DNA from: Lithospermum erythrorhizon
Lineage: Eukaryota > Streptophyta > Magnoliopsida > Boraginales > Boraginaceae
DNA length: 64,000 bases
Assembly: GCA_019722365.1 (NCBI GenBank)
Contig: JADFUC010001610.1
Location: 744,001 to 808,000, forward strand
Reading direction: 5' to 3'
This document shows positions 1-12,880 of the stretch, piece by piece. The notes below the pieces were generated by a model. That model made no database searches. It saw only the letters and a program-made list of their open reading frames with translations, and was not told where the DNA came from. Each line of letters opens with the position of its first letter. Positions within the stretch are counted from its first letter, which is position 1. The position numbers and the translations under genes are program-made.

Positions 1-336
1 GGTTTAATTTTTATCGATTTTGTAATTTATTCAACATTTATTACCTGCTTGGATTGAAAAAATTTGAGCTTTTTGATTTTTTATTTACTGATTTTAGGAA
101 AATTATTATTTATTATTGTAATTTATTCAACATTTCTATATTTAATCCTTTGTTCTTTAATCGACATTTCTCATATTTTTTTACTAGTAATTTTAATCTC
201 AATATTCATTAAAACAAAATAATAAATAATAATTTTCCTAAAATCGAAGTAAATAAAAAATCAAAAAAGCTCAAATTTTTCAATCAAAATAGTAATAAAT
301 GTTGAATAAATTACAAAAATCGATAAAAATTAAACC
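1..336. repeat. Fold-back MITE with ~118-bp arms
   Basis: Bases 1-118 and 219-336 are near-perfect reverse complements; the ends read ggtttaatttttatcg and cgataaaaattaaacc. The loop of about 100 bp is AT-rich and again contains the phrase tgtaatttattcaacattt seen in the arms. Long arms, a short loop and no coding capacity are typical of a non-autonomous DNA transposon. The left end coincides with the window edge, so the true boundary and target-site duplication cannot be judged. No superfamily is assigned. Confidence 0.8.
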
Positions 337-2999
337 AAAAAGGAAGAAAATTATTCCTTAATGCATTTAATTACAACTAGCCTGTGATTCGCTAAGACCG
401 TAAAAGAGTGAAACCTCTCAACAATTTGGTAGAAAGGCAATCTGATAATGATGTGGATGGAGTAGAAAATAAGGTAATAATATAGAGGCCAAATACCCAA
501 TTAGACATTAATTTTATGACGTGGCTATTTGTCTTTGTTCCACGGGATAAAGAGTATTAGTAGCTTTTAGATATTGTAACAAACGAGCGTATTGCCTCCC
601 TAGCATAGTGGTATTGCGTTGGCTTGTAAGGGGAATGTCGCGGAAAGCCCGATTTCGCCGCTTTTTTCATCATATATTGCTATTTGCCATTACACGCCTT
701 TAATTACTAAAATACTCTAATTATTAATATGAAATTACTAAAATACCCTCCGAGATGTCATGGCCGGCTATGTTCAAAACTATCCAAATTAACTAAGCCG
801 CGAGAAAGCGACCATATCAAGCATTTCAGAAACGCCGGGCGATTTAACAAAGACACTTAAACGCGAAAATACGAACTTAACTCCAACCGCAAACATGATG
901 ATGACGTGGCTTTTGCCCAAATTCAAATTACAAAAAAGTCAACTCTGAGATGTCACAAAATACTTAACAAGATCGCATCTTTTTTACTCAAACGCACGAG
1001 GATGATGCAGGAGAAACTCCCCGTAAATTTCGAAAGCGCCCAGCCTCGCAGCACGGAAGAGAAATCAAGAAAGAAAATCAAGTAAGTGAAAGTGATCGGG
1101 TCGTTGCCTCACGACGCCAGAAGAGGAAGAAATTAGCTTTGTGGGCTTGGGCCACGGTAGTTTAAGTTATAGACTTAAATGGGTCGCCCATTTAAATCAG
1201 GCGAACCCGATCGTTTAATTCAATCGATACTTCTCGTTTTAACTTATTTCGACAATCAACTTTCAAACATTAACATTTATACACAAATTATATTACCACC
1301 CAAAATAATATCATTTCCATTCGATTAAAACTTTAAAATTCTCAAAACCGAAATATACTACCAACCGACCGATTCGCTGTATTTTCGACTATTCAACTTC
1401 GAAATTTTGATTTCTCCTCGAAATACTCCACCGAGCAACTAGTATACAATTACAGTAATATTAGTACGGAACGGGTTATTACAATCCTCGAAAATCTTCC
1501 AGACCTCAATATGAAATAGAATCTTCAAATCATTTAAAAGAAACAAATCCTCTCCTTATTTTTCCTTCAATTAAATTTCCTCCTCCTTCCTAAAGAACGC
1601 CTATCTTTTCTTCCGTAAGTTTCTTCGTTCTTGGTACAAATAATATCTGCCAATTTTTGTGGTTATTGGTTATGTTAACCCGTTTTCATGTTTTCTCGTG
1701 TTATTTTTTTATCCTTTCCGTATGATTGATATTTATTATTCGATTTCTTACACCAATTGAAGCATACTTTAGGAATGTAATTTATCTCTCAATGCAACAT
1801 ACATTTTAAGAGAAAGTGATTGAAGAATTACTCTAGAATGAAGATGTCCAACCATAGACATCCATCGAAAACATATGAAGCTTGGAAACAGGTACTTAAG
1901 TGGATTAGTAGGGTTATGCACATTTAAATGTATTGCATTTTATTTTGGTAGATATTTCGATATGTAATCTGTCAGTTTTAAATTTGATTAGTTGTCCTTC
2001 AGGGAAGAACTTCAATTTCAATGATTTGTTTGTCCGTCCTTATTCAATTGTATTTGTAATAATTGTACAGTTTATGAATGAATGTCAATTGATTTAATTA
2101 GAAAAACCCTCTTCAATTTTTAGCGATTCAATCCCACATTTGTCACCTGTTATTCATCAATAATTTCCAATCACGATTTATGATTATTTCAGTAATGCCT
2201 GAAAATGAGAAAATAATAACCGAATTCCTTAATAAAAGTGGTTAAAACCACGTAAGGACAACGAATAAAGCTTTCAGGTAGCCATGATCGTGACTAGAGC
2301 ACAATACAGTGTTGAGCTACACTGAATGAAAAGTCAAGACACACTGTGTTTTTTTAATATATAGGTCCATGGGTGGGATATAGATTAAGGCGTAGAACGT
2401 GCCGAGGGCATAACTAGTCTAGAGTTAGGTATTTCGATTTGTTCGAGTACGAGGAGCTTGTTGGACCTATCAATGATGGATATGGGTTTGTGAGGGGGTA
2501 CATATAGACATGTCAAATTGGTCGAATGATGATGACTCACGTCCATTGGACCGGAAAAGATATAGTTTTAAAGAATTGTTATTGATGAGCTATATATGCC
2601 AATTGCACTTATTAAAGCAACGAAAGTAATTATTTAAATGAATTCGAATGAAAGAAATATATCAACGGATTATCCTATTCCCTTTAGTGGGAAGAAAGAA
2701 AACAATACATGTGTCAAGCTATTAAGGAAGTAATACTCTAAAGAAGCTAGCTAAAGGCCTAAATGATAATGAAGCAAATTGTTGATTGCTTATTGGAATG
2801 GAATTAAATAAAAATTTAAATATTAAATTAAGTAATGGAATCAAATCTCATTTTATTCCAGTCTAGCATACAAAACACAACCTTAATGTAATATTCCGTA
2901 GTTATGTTTAATATGATAGGTTTATAGTGATATATTCAAAAACAATTTACGTTAAAAGAATACTTTAAATCTCATCCTAATCTCGTCATATTTGAGCAA
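337..2999. other. Intergenic DNA, no gene seen
   Basis: No reading frame above noise and no recognisable protein fragment on either strand. The 1200-1560 stretch is rich in TTCGA/CGAAA words and polypyrimidine runs and resembles old LTR or untranslated retroelement DNA, but no partner LTR or coding domain was found. The rest is AT-rich with stops in all frames. Confidence 0.5.
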
Positions 3000-3083
3000 T
3001 TTAGTAATTATAACGGGTTCATATTTAAATTTAATTTTTTAATTTAGTAATTATAACGGGTTCATATTTAAATTTAATTTTTA
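3000..3083. repeat. Tandem duplication, two ~42-bp units
   Basis: A unit centred on tagtaattataacgggttc occurs twice head to tail (about 3000-3041 and 3042-3083) with almost no divergence. The low divergence indicates a recent local duplication. It lies about 750 bp upstream of the BURP gene start. Confidence 0.85.
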
Positions 3084-3744
3084 TGTAAAAAGTACATGTT
3101 ATATATACATGATCACATGTGTTTAATCCAAGTTGTCAAAAAACTATTCCGCCTCACTTCACACCAATTCCGTCTTAATCCTGTCTCATTTTTCACATCG
3201 CATTTATGGGAATAAATCGTCTATTTTATTTTGTGTGAAAATCTATGTTATTCTTGATGACACATGTTTTATTTGTTTTAAAAAATCATTTGAAAATCAA
3301 AATAAAACACTTAATTTTGATCATTATGATTTAGTGAAATGTAACTGGGATTATCATATATAAAGTGTAACATATATAGTATCCTGACTCATCAAATATA
3401 GACATGTTTTCTCATTGTTTTGGTTGTTTTGTAGTACTGAAATATCCATATTCAGGTCATTTTCACCCAAAGGAAAAAAAGTCGTCTCCAACACAACACC
3501 CTCTATGATAACGGAAATGATCCCTTTCCTGATAATAATACAAACATAGATTAAATCAACATAGGATATACTTATGACCTCAGGAACATTATTATTTTAC
3601 ACTGACGATTCCAATGCCAAAAAATTGGTCATTTTCTTCTTGTTTTTAGGGAGCTTAAGTTAAGCCAATCAATAATCTTGTTTTATCCGCTAACGTTTTT
3701 CTGAAACTGCTGTTTTGTCTGTTGCTGTTCTGTTACCTTTGCAG

Positions 3745-3751
3745 TATAAAA
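3745..3751 (+). promoter_or_regulatory. Probable TATA box of the BURP gene
   Basis: The heptamer tataaaa lies 86 bp upstream of the ATG at 3831, in a GC-poorer stretch after gcag. Spacing fits a short 5' UTR with transcription starting near 3775. Assignment is by consensus and position only. Confidence 0.55.
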
Positions 3752-3830
3752 TGATGGGCTTAGTTTGCATATTTCTTCATCAACCATAATCTTCATATCA
3801 GTTGTGGAAGTTGATAAGTAGGCGTTTGCA

Positions 3831-5212
3831 ATGAGTTCTCAAAATTTTCAGATTTTTGCTACATTTCTTTCGGTAAGTAACAAGCTGATAACAAACTTTT
3901 CTTCAAATGCTATATTCTTTATAGAAATTAATTTTTATATTTTAATGTATGCTTTTCTGTCATTTGTTTCCCTTAAGTTTAAATTTGGCTCTTTTAATGT
4001 ATGATTTTCTGTTATTTGAAAATTACCACCAATATAATTTTCGAAATTGTTTCAGCACAACCAGTTTTTGTCAATATTTCAAGTATTTCCATTGTTGATC
4101 TTTCATACTTTATGTTTTGCCTCTCCTAAGTGATTGACATTTTATATTGTCTTGGTCTAGTTTTTTACTAGTGATAGAATTACAAGATTGATGCTAATAA
4201 AGAGATGAAATAATTATTTTCCTGGAAGGTTTTTTTCGTGGCAAGCCATGCAGTGCTGCCTTCAGAGAAATATTGGGTTACAACAATGCAGGGTGTTCCA
4301 ATTCCAGCAAGAATCAAGGAACTTATGAACCCCGGTTCGAATATATATGTGCTTATACAATTTATATATTTTTTATATGTTTCAAAAATTAAATAGTGTG
4401 TTATTTTTTATGATCAGTAGTAATGATTACTGTATTGCTTACAAAATTTGACAGGATGGATTGATGATTGGGGGGTCCAAAATTCGGAGCAAAATCATAT
4501 AGAAGAAGTTTGCCTTTTCTATAATGAACCAGATTGTGAAGCATCAAACGTGAAGGGCTTATATGATTCCTCCATAAAACTTTTTTTCTTGGAAAATGAT
4601 TTGCAATTAGGAAAACAACAAAAGTTCCATTTTATTAAAAGTTCTAACCGTGCAAATTTCTTACCGAGCAAAATAGCTGATAAAATCCCCTTCTCATCAA
4701 ACAAAATATCTTTGATTTTAGATGCATTTTATGTCAATAGCACTTCTGCAGAGGGGAAAGAGATAAGAAATACGATCACCAAGTGTGAGGCACGATCAAT
4801 CAAAGGAGAGGAGAAGTCTTGCGTGAGTACCTTAGAGTCGATGATTGATTTCAGCACTTCAAAATTGGGCAAGAACGTTGATGTCCTTACTTCAGAAGTC
4901 GAAGAACAAACCAAAGCTCAAACTTACAGCATCGTCGGCTTGAAGAATATAAAAGGTGACAAAGTTGTGGCATGTCACAAAGAAAGATATCCATATGCAG
5001 TATTCAACTGTCACACATCCAATATTGCAGCATACAAAGTTTCCTTGGTAGGTGAAGATGGAACCAAAGTTAAATCGATTGGAGTATGTCATCATGATAC
5101 TTCTGCATGGAGTCCAAATCATTTGGCCTTCCAAGAACTTAATGTTAAGCCTGGAACTGTTCCAATATGTCATTTTATGCCAGGTGATCATATTGTCTGG
5201 ATTCCTAAATAG
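3831..5212 (+). CDS. BURP-domain protein, USP/BNM2-like
   Basis: Three coding exons: 3831-3872, 4229-4334 and 4455-5212, joined at GT-AG sites (phases 0 and 1), giving about 301 residues. Exon 1 plus the start of exon 2 encode a hydrophobic signal peptide of about 22 residues (MSSQNFQIFATFLSVFFVAS), so the product is expected to enter the secretory pathway and reach the wall or vacuole. A short LPSEKYW segment follows, as is usual after BURP signal peptides. The C-terminal BURP domain runs from the FFLEND motif (about residue 93) to the end and shows the diagnostic CH-X10-CH-X24-CH-X25-CH pattern, with W in the ...SAWSPNH segment. There is no repeat-rich middle region as in RD22 or PG1-beta, so it looks like the short USP/BNM2 type. 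Family members act in seed development, stress response and wall metabolism; the exact role here is unknown. The ATG was chosen because it gives the signal peptide and follows a TATA box. Confidence 0.93.
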
Positions 5213-5229
5213 ATTCATCTCTACAACTA

Positions 5230-6720
5230 ATTATTCCTAGTGTTGTGAGAGTTTGTTATATACAATAATTGGAGCAGCTTCATGTCTTTGGAGATTTAGC
5301 TTTTCTTGATCATTTCAACCTCTATGTATGGTGATGGTGGTCAGGATATAAGTATGACATAAATAAACTTCTCCTATAATATTTCAATATTTATCATGGA
5401 ATTCTATATTTCTATTTGAATCTCAAGTATCCTTATTTCTCGAAATGCATACACATAAACGTAATTTTACCCTTATGTTATCTTATTCAAAATCCCCCTT
5501 ATTATACATTTTACATTGAGATAATATGAAATTTTAAATGGCAACCTTTGAGATAAATACCAATTAAAATAAGAAAGTGAAACAAAATAATTTTAGTATG
5601 ATGAGGTATGAAAAAAACTAAGATAAATCGAATCCAAAATCAACTAGATAGTGACAAGATCAAAACTCCTAAGTACTCTAATTGGGCAAACACTCGGTCC
5701 AACAGTGTAACTCTCCTTATATTTCAGTTTTTCCACAAATTCAATATCTGGATCTTATGTTATAATTTATATAAAATTTTCTATATAACATTCATTCAAG
5801 ATAGCTACATATATGTTGTTTGTTTTAAAAAATAATTTAACAAATAAAAAATAAAACATATATTACGATTTTAGCGAACGTATTGTAATCACATACAAAA
5901 TATACTCGGTAACATAGTATATTCTTATTCAATACTGAAGACGCCGTTAAGCATTGGTAATAGTGACCGTTGTACGCTTAAAATTTTGAAAAATGGCAAG
6001 TGCCATTACAGCATACCTACTATCGCGCGTGTCAAACTATTTCGATACTGTAACACGGAAATCGAACGTATGTTAACATTTTATGTAATATTTTATGTTA
6101 CATTATATAAAAATTGTGACATGTGCTTTGTTTTTTAAGTTAACTTAACAATTTAAAATAAAACATGTGTAAATATCGAGTCTACATCCTCTATTATATT
6201 TTATGCGACACTTTATATTACACTATGTTAAAATCGTGACATGCCTTTTTTTATATTTTTAAATTAACTTTCAAACAACAAACAAAACATGTGCCACAGT
6301 ATCGAATAAAATATAACATAGAAATATTCTCGTACTGTTAACACAATATAACGAAGAATGTTACAAAATCTGTAAGAGGGGATCCGAGTTCTTTGAACAG
6401 TATAACATTTGTGTGACATTGAACATTAAATTTCAATAACATAAGAATACACGCATTTGGCTTAATAGAAAATAATTTCAAAATAAAAACAAAGCATTAA
6501 TATTATCATAATCTTACAACATGTAACAAAATCAATATATAAAATATCTCCTCCATCAGGAAATGTATCATTTGTTACATCTTAATCTCTGTTATAATTG
6601 CTAATATTTTCATTAATTTAAGATTTGTTTTTCATTTTTTAAATTAACTTTCAAAATAAACAATACACATATCATGAATTTAACAGTAAATTCGTAACAG
6701 TTTTTATCACGTAAATATGA
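5230..6720. repeat. Diverged repeats, AT-rich intergenic
   Basis: After the BURP stop the DNA is AT-rich. Between about 5720 and 6720 a loosely conserved block recurs several times (near 5750-5900, 6080-6190, 6200-6330 and 6590-6720). Its core is a 'gtgacatg' word, a T-rich run, 'ttaactt', and 'aataaaacatgtg'. A related stretch is at about 3230-3370, upstream of the BURP gene. No coding potential is seen. It looks like an old, locally amplified non-coding repeat. Confidence 0.5.
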
Positions 6721-6800
6721 CATAGGATCCGGACTCTGCAAGACACTAATTAACGCTGCCCCCATCCCTGCTGCTGCTTGCTCTGTCACCATTGCTCAGA

Positions 6801-7826
6801 GTGAGTACTCATCTCTCTGCACACAATCTTGTCCATTTTCACACCTTCATTGAAATCTCATTTCTATCTCATTACAACCTCATTTTTATCAACAAAAAAT
6901 CTCCCATTTCCCACCTTAAAAACCAACATTTTCAATTTTTTTGCACTTATAATCCTACAAAATAATGCTTTTTCTAAACTACTTTTAGTGTCTTAAAAGG
7001 AAAATAAACCACTTTTAATTAACTTTCTCCCATATAAAGAATTTTTTTGAGTTTTTATCAACTTTCAAAACCAACACTATTCACCATTTCCTGGAGTTAT
7101 AATCCTACAAAAAAATACTTTTATGAACTCCTTTTAGGGACTTAAAAGTAAAAATAAACCACTTTTAACTTATTTTTCTCCTAGATCAATAAAAGTTTGA
7201 TTTTTTATTGACTTTTTTTTTGTTCTTTTACTCATATCAATATATATCAACTTTTGAAGCAAAATCCTGAAAGCCTGCTTGCTTTTTGGTACATTGGTTC
7301 AATGTGCATTTCTTGTATGTTGTACTTTGTGCATCTAGGGTTGTACAATCTCATTGATATATCTATGTGAGTGAGTGTTTTTTGTTTTTGAGCAAAACCC
7401 AAGAAGCCTCTAGTTGGTTTTGTTCAAATAGTGGTAAAAAGGTTGAATTTTTGTAAGTTGTACATTGTGCATCTCTGGTTGTACACCACCATTCACTCAC
7501 TTGTTTGTGTGTTTTTGGTTGAAGCCTCTAGTTGGGTTTGTGTGAAAAGTAGCAAAAAGGTTGGATTTTTATTTGTTGTACATTGTGCATCTCTGGTTGG
7601 ACAATCTCAGTTACACACTTGTTTGAGTGTTTTTGAGCTAAATACAAGAAGCCTCTAGTTGGTTTTGTGCAAAAAGGTTGCATTTTTATAGGTTGTACGT
7701 TGTGCATCTCGGGTTGGACAATCTCATTCACACACCTGTTTGAGTATCTTTGCTTTTTGAGAAAAACCCAGGAAGAATCTAGTTGGTTTGGTTAAAAAAA
7801 GTAGGAAAAAGATTAGATTTTTATAG
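6801..7826 (+). other. Putative 5'-UTR intron of NRG2-like gene
   Basis: A CT-rich, CTGCTGCTG-containing stretch (6750-6800) looks like a leader exon and ends at a strong donor, gtgagt at 6801. The acceptor ag at 7825-7826 follows tttttat and lies 17 bp before the ATG at 7844. The inferred intron is about 1 kb and carries the tandem array described separately. This is inferred from splice consensus only; transcript data would settle it. Confidence 0.45.
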
Positions 7827-7843
7827 GTTGTACGTTGAGCATT
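7308..7843 (+). repeat. Tandem array copying the gene's own start region
   Basis: About four units of 115-135 bp (starting near 7308, 7445, 7566 and 7684) share the order: tttttataggttgtac-like word, ttgtgcatctctggttg, caatctcattcacacac, ttgtttgagtgtttttgag, aagaagcctctagttggt, aaaaaggttg. A partial fifth unit begins at 7817. In it the word aligned with gtgcatctcgggttg reads gagcattatgggttg, which is the real start codon region. The upstream units therefore appear to be local duplications of the segment with the probable 3' splice site and initiation codon, with the ATG altered. Confidence 0.8.
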
Positions 7844-10800
7844 ATGGGTTGTGCTCAGTCAAAGATAGATAATGAGGAGGCTGTTGCAAGGTGCAAAGAT
7901 AGGAGGAATTTTATGAAAGAAGCTGTAGGTGCTAGAAATGCATTTGCTTCTGCACATTCAGGCTATGCTGTAGCTTTGAAGAACACTGGGGCTGCCTTGA
8001 GCGATTACGCTCAAGGCGAGGCACCCCCGCCTCAATTAGTAGTAGGTGGTGGTGGTGGAGCTGTCAATGATATCGCTTCCGAGCCCCCTCCACCGCCACC
8101 CCCTCCTATGACCGAGGCTAACCTTCCCCCGCCTCCGCCCCCTCTCCCGAATTTTTCCCCAGCTACACCGCTTCTGAGGGCAATGACTATGCCTGCTGCA
8201 CTTTCCCAGCCGGGGATAAAAATGAAGGAGATTGATGGAATTGAGGAGGAGCAGGAAGAGCAACATGAAGGTGGAGAAAGTGTTGGAGGGTTTAGGAGGA
8301 AAGAGCATAATAGACGAAAAGAATCGAAAGGGGTGGGAAATGAGGCAGAGGAAACCCCCATGAAGGCTCAAGCTCCCCCTCCCCCTCCTCCGGAGAATAA
8401 AGGGATGGCTTGGGATTATTTTTTTAATGTGGAGCATATTCCTGGGGGAACGTTGGACGAATTGGAAGAAGAGGAGGATGAGGAGGAAGAAGACGAAGAG
8501 GATTTTATGGAGGAGCACAATGTGAACCAGAAAAATAATTTTGGTGGTGTTCATGGGAATGCTGGAGATTTAAATGATGGAGCTAACTTTAAAACCCCAC
8601 AAAAGTTGGTTATGAGGGGAACAGAAAATATCATGGAGGAAATGACTCCAGTAACACCCGAGAAGCAATTTATGCATTCTAATACAGCTCCTTCAGGGAT
8701 AAGAGGAGGCATTGTAGGGGGGACAGTAGGGGGTGGTAGTGGTAATAGTGTAGATCTATTGAAGGTTTTGAGTGACATTGATGATCATTTTCTAAAAGCT
8801 TCAGAGAGTGCACAGGAAGTATCAAAGATGCTCGAGGCGACAAGGTTGCATTATCACTCAAATTTTGCTGATAATAGAGGTGAATTACTTCATGTTGCTT
8901 GAAATTTCCTCGCATTAAATGTGTCTATTTTTTGTTAGATTATGTTCTTGAATGTGCATACCATACATGAGTTAGATTCAAGTCTCAGGTTCAATGAAGT
9001 TCACAAATAGTAACATGTATGTTTTTGTCACATGGATTAAACTTGTTCTTTTTCTGTTTAATCAAATTCTGCCAATTCACCAACGCTGAATGTGAATAAC
9101 TTTTCTTCAACAGAAACTGCTACAACTGATTTTGTATCTCTTGTAGTGAATGTTAGTTATTTTATGAAATCTTGTCTAATTAACTAATACAATTCATTAT
9201 CAAAGGTGAGGTGCAAAATTTTCTTTGATATAATGTTTTGTTTGTGTAGTGTTTGAATTACTGATCAATCCATTAACCATTTATTTATTTTTACTACATA
9301 TTTCTTAAGGAAATCTTCTTGGTATGGTTGAGAATAGTCATTTATATCTTCCCATTTGTGTTAAGAAAATCACCATAGTTCCTATTTGTTCTTATAACCA
9401 AATTTTGACCATATACTATCTGATTGAATAGTACACTGTTGGTGGATTCCAAATATGACAAAGAAGCTACTTTTGGTGTCGTCAATACATGAAATATCTT
9501 TAGTCGCATTAGCACTATTTTTTGTATTCCTAGTGTTGTTTTGATTCTATTTAATTGTTTTCCATCAGTTGTCTATCCCCCCGCACGCTCCTGACCACCA
9601 CCTTGATGCAATTCCTTTGATAAATTGATCTTGAAGCAATGGATCTTGTATTCAATTACCTTGATATTGCATATAAGAGTAGCTGAGTAGTATTTTCATT
9701 GCTGCTAACGCTTTCTTTTCCCATCCTTTTTCAGGGCATATTGACCATGCGGCAAGGGTCATGCGTGTTATCACATGGAATAAATCATTTAGAGGTGTCC
9801 CTAATGGTGAGGGTGGGATTGATGAGTATGATGCAGAAGAATATGAGACACATGCTACAGTTTTAGATAAGTTGCTGGCTTGGGAGAAAAAACTGTATGA
9901 GGAAGTGAAGGTATGTATTGGCATCACGGATTTGGTGTATCTATAATTGGAAAGGATTTCTTCAAAAGTTGAAACAACATGAAGTTGATATGGTGTATGT
10001 GGCAACAAGTAGATGCATGCTACCTTTCTCCATATGAAGTTATTTAATTCATCTTGCCTGTAGTTTAAGCCTAGGCTTTAGTTGTGAGAAGGCATATTTT
10101 CTATCCATTCTTCATTTCGTGAAGTAAATTTTATCTTTATGCTGTTAACTAATTCCATGTAGTCTTGGCAACCATGAGGAGGATTACCATACTGATGGCT
10201 TAGCTTGTAAAAATATGTATATTTTGTTTGTAGTTGATACTTCCTAAAGCATACTTAGTTTCTTTTAGATGTAACTTTAATCTGTTATTGATCTAACCTA
10301 TAACCTTTATTTAATTGTAATGACAGACTGGGGAGCTTATGAAGCTCGAGTACCAGAGAAAAGTTTCTGTGCTGAACAGGCTGAAGAAACGAAATTCCAG
10401 TAGTACAGAATCTGTGGAAAAGGCGAAGGCTGCTGTCAGTCATCTGCATACTCGGTACATTGTGGACATGCAATCTTTAGACTCTACTGTGGCTGAGGTG
10501 AATGATATACGTGATAAGCAATTATACCCCAAACTTGTTGCTCTGGCTGATGGGTGAGTACTCATGTTAAGTATATGTATGATTGATAAGATCTCTTTAA
10601 ATGTGTTACTTCTTTTGGTTCATGGTAGTGTGATGTTTAAAATATCTATCTTGGAGAGGATAGTGTAAAAAATGCTCCCACTCCACCTAAAATACTGTAA
10701 AGGAAGTGGAAAACAATAAAATTCATTTGCATGGAGCATCAATGATGTCCAATCTTTGTTGGTCATGCTAGACATGTGTACATTGAGCTGAGCGAAAAGA

Positions 10801-12778
10801 GCCATAACCGACTTCCCTCCCACTATAAGGAACATAAAAAATACTCCCTTTGTTCACTTTCACACTTTTTTCATTTCCCATGTCTTGTCTCATTTGGTCA
10901 ACTTTTGCATGCATTTTTCGAGCATGAAGTCCTACAAGGCTATAATCTTAATGTAATTTATTCTTTAAGATACAAGATACTCACACTCGAATACGTCATC
11001 GAAGATCCTTACGATAATGTGATATTCATTCTAAAATACGCTACTAAGATCCTTTAAGATACAATATAGAGTAAAAACTCTATAAATTAATAATGTTCGA
11101 CTCTACGAAATTTATTGATTTAGAGAGTTATTAATTTATCGATAAATTAATACTTATTATTTAAAGAGAGTTTTTTAACAATATGTAGGTACGTGATTTT
11201 TAATGAGTTTCGATTGATCTGAAAGATATAGATCCATCCAGAAGATATCGAAAGATAGTTGAAATAAAAGAAGATAATAAGGAAATAGTATTAATTATTT
11301 TCATATTAGTTATATTAATTACTTGAGTATTAAGTTAAGTATTACTATAAGTATTTCATATTGTAACAATATTTATATTGCTCTCTCATTCTTATAGAGT
11401 CATATTTTTATTAATTTGTAATAATTATTTTTTCAATTTCTAAGAATTATTAATTTATGATTTTCTTGGGATCTATATTATAAAAGCGATTTTTTCAAAA
11501 AATTATTATCTTATTATCTATTATTTTATCGATTTTTTAATTTTTTTTCAACCTGGCCAAGTCGGACCGGATAAATCTATATTATTTTTAAGAGTATTAA
11601 TTTATAGAGTTTTTACTATACTCACAACGCTAAACTTTATAATATAATAATAACATTTAATTACTTGAGTATGTAATATATATATTTATATACTTTGCAT
11701 TGGGCTCTCTAAGAATTTAAAAATAACTAAAATGTGCCCTATGTTAATTTAAAAAATTGCAAAATAGCTATCGGGGTTAATTTTAATAACAATCTCTTAA
11801 TAAAGACTCCATAACTTTACAAATGGAGTAAATATTTCACCCGGCTACTAGTTGTGCAATAACATATGGGACCATCACTATCTCAGCCCCTGGATACTGA
11901 AGTCTTCAGAGGTGAGGTATTTCTTGGTTCTATCTTCAATTTTTCTGAAGCTTCGATGTCTACATTGCAGGATGGCCAAGATGTGGGAGTCCATGTTGAT
12001 GCATCACAATAACCAGTTGAAGATTGTGACGGAGCTGAGATCTCTTGATGTTTCTGGATGCCCAAAAGAAACGAGCGAATATCATCATGATCGTACTTCT
12101 CAGCTCTTGAGGGTTGTTGATGACTGGCGGCTACAATTCGAAAAGCTAGTGGCACATCAGAAACACTACATAAATGCCCTTAATAGCTGGTTGAAGCTAA
12201 ATCTCATTCCTATCGAAAGCAGCCTGAAGGAAAAAATTTCATCTCCACTAAGAACTCAGAACCCTCCAATACAACCACTCCTTAATACGTGGCATGAGTG
12301 CCTAGAAAAGCTTCCAGACGAGCATACCAAAAGTGCTATTACTTCCTTCTCTGCTGTGATAAAGACCATTCTTCTTCATCAAGAGGAAGAAATGAAGCTG
12401 AAGGAAAAGTGTGAGGAAACCAGGAAGGAATTCATACGCAAGAGCCAAGCATTTGATGATTGGTACCACAAATACATGCGGCACAGAACCCCGCCAGATG
12501 AAGGGGATCCAGACAGAGTCACCGATAGTTCTACCAAAGACCCTATTACAGAGAAACAATTCGTGGTGGAGAGCTTGAAGAAGAGGTTGGAAGAGGAAGA
12601 AGAAGATCACCGCAAGCACTGCTTACAAGTGAGGGAGAAATCCATAGGAAATCTGAAAATTCGATTACCTGAACTTTTCCGGGCGATGTCGGATTATTCG
12701 AATGCTTGTTCTGAAGCATTTCACAAACTCCGGGAGCTCACGCGATCACAGGTTCCTAATGGTGCTCGACCTGTGTAG
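7844..12778 (+). CDS. NRG2-like DUF630/DUF632 protein
   Basis: Four coding exons (7844-8879, 9735-9910, 10327-10553, 11971-12778) with GT-AG introns give about 748 residues. The start MGCAQSKID fits the family hallmark: an N-myristoylation/palmitoylation-like MGC motif opening the DUF630 domain (about residues 1-60, containing RCKDRR and the [10 protein letters not shown] segment). Next come proline runs (about residues 77-110 and 180-190), a strongly acidic tract (about 205-222), and from about residue 302 the DUF632 domain, with landmark segments [56 protein letters not shown] and [14 protein letters not shown]. Much of DUF632 is predicted coiled coil. Members such as NITRATE REGULATORY GENE 2 take part in nitrate signalling and development at membrane or nucleus; the substrate or partner here is not shown. 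The ATG at 7844 gives MGC, whereas an upstream non-ATG extension would hide the lipid site. Introns 1 and 3 exceed 800 bp; the third holds a MITE. Confidence 0.93.
11070..11617. mobile_element. MITE in intron 3 of the NRG2-like gene
   Basis: A 23-bp perfect terminal inverted repeat beginning agtaaaaactctataaatta occupies 11070-11092, and its complement occupies 11595-11617. The ~550-bp body is AT-rich and non-coding and contains internal palindromes such as tattaatttatcgataaattaata near 11128. No convincing target-site duplication was seen. It sits entirely inside the intron 10554-11970, well away from both splice sites. Confidence 0.8.
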
Positions 12779-12880
12779 ACTATAGACTGTCGTACTTTTT
12801 TTTTGTTTGCAGCTTTTGCAATATTATCTTTCTAATTTGACTATCTGTTGTAGTGTTGCCTATATTATCTTTCTATATGC

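Noticed and set aside
8032..8554. Long minus-strand frames opposite the NRG2-like first exon
   Set aside because: They mirror the proline and acidic tracts of the real exon (Gly/Arg-rich and Ser/Leu-rich shadows) and have no splice or family support.
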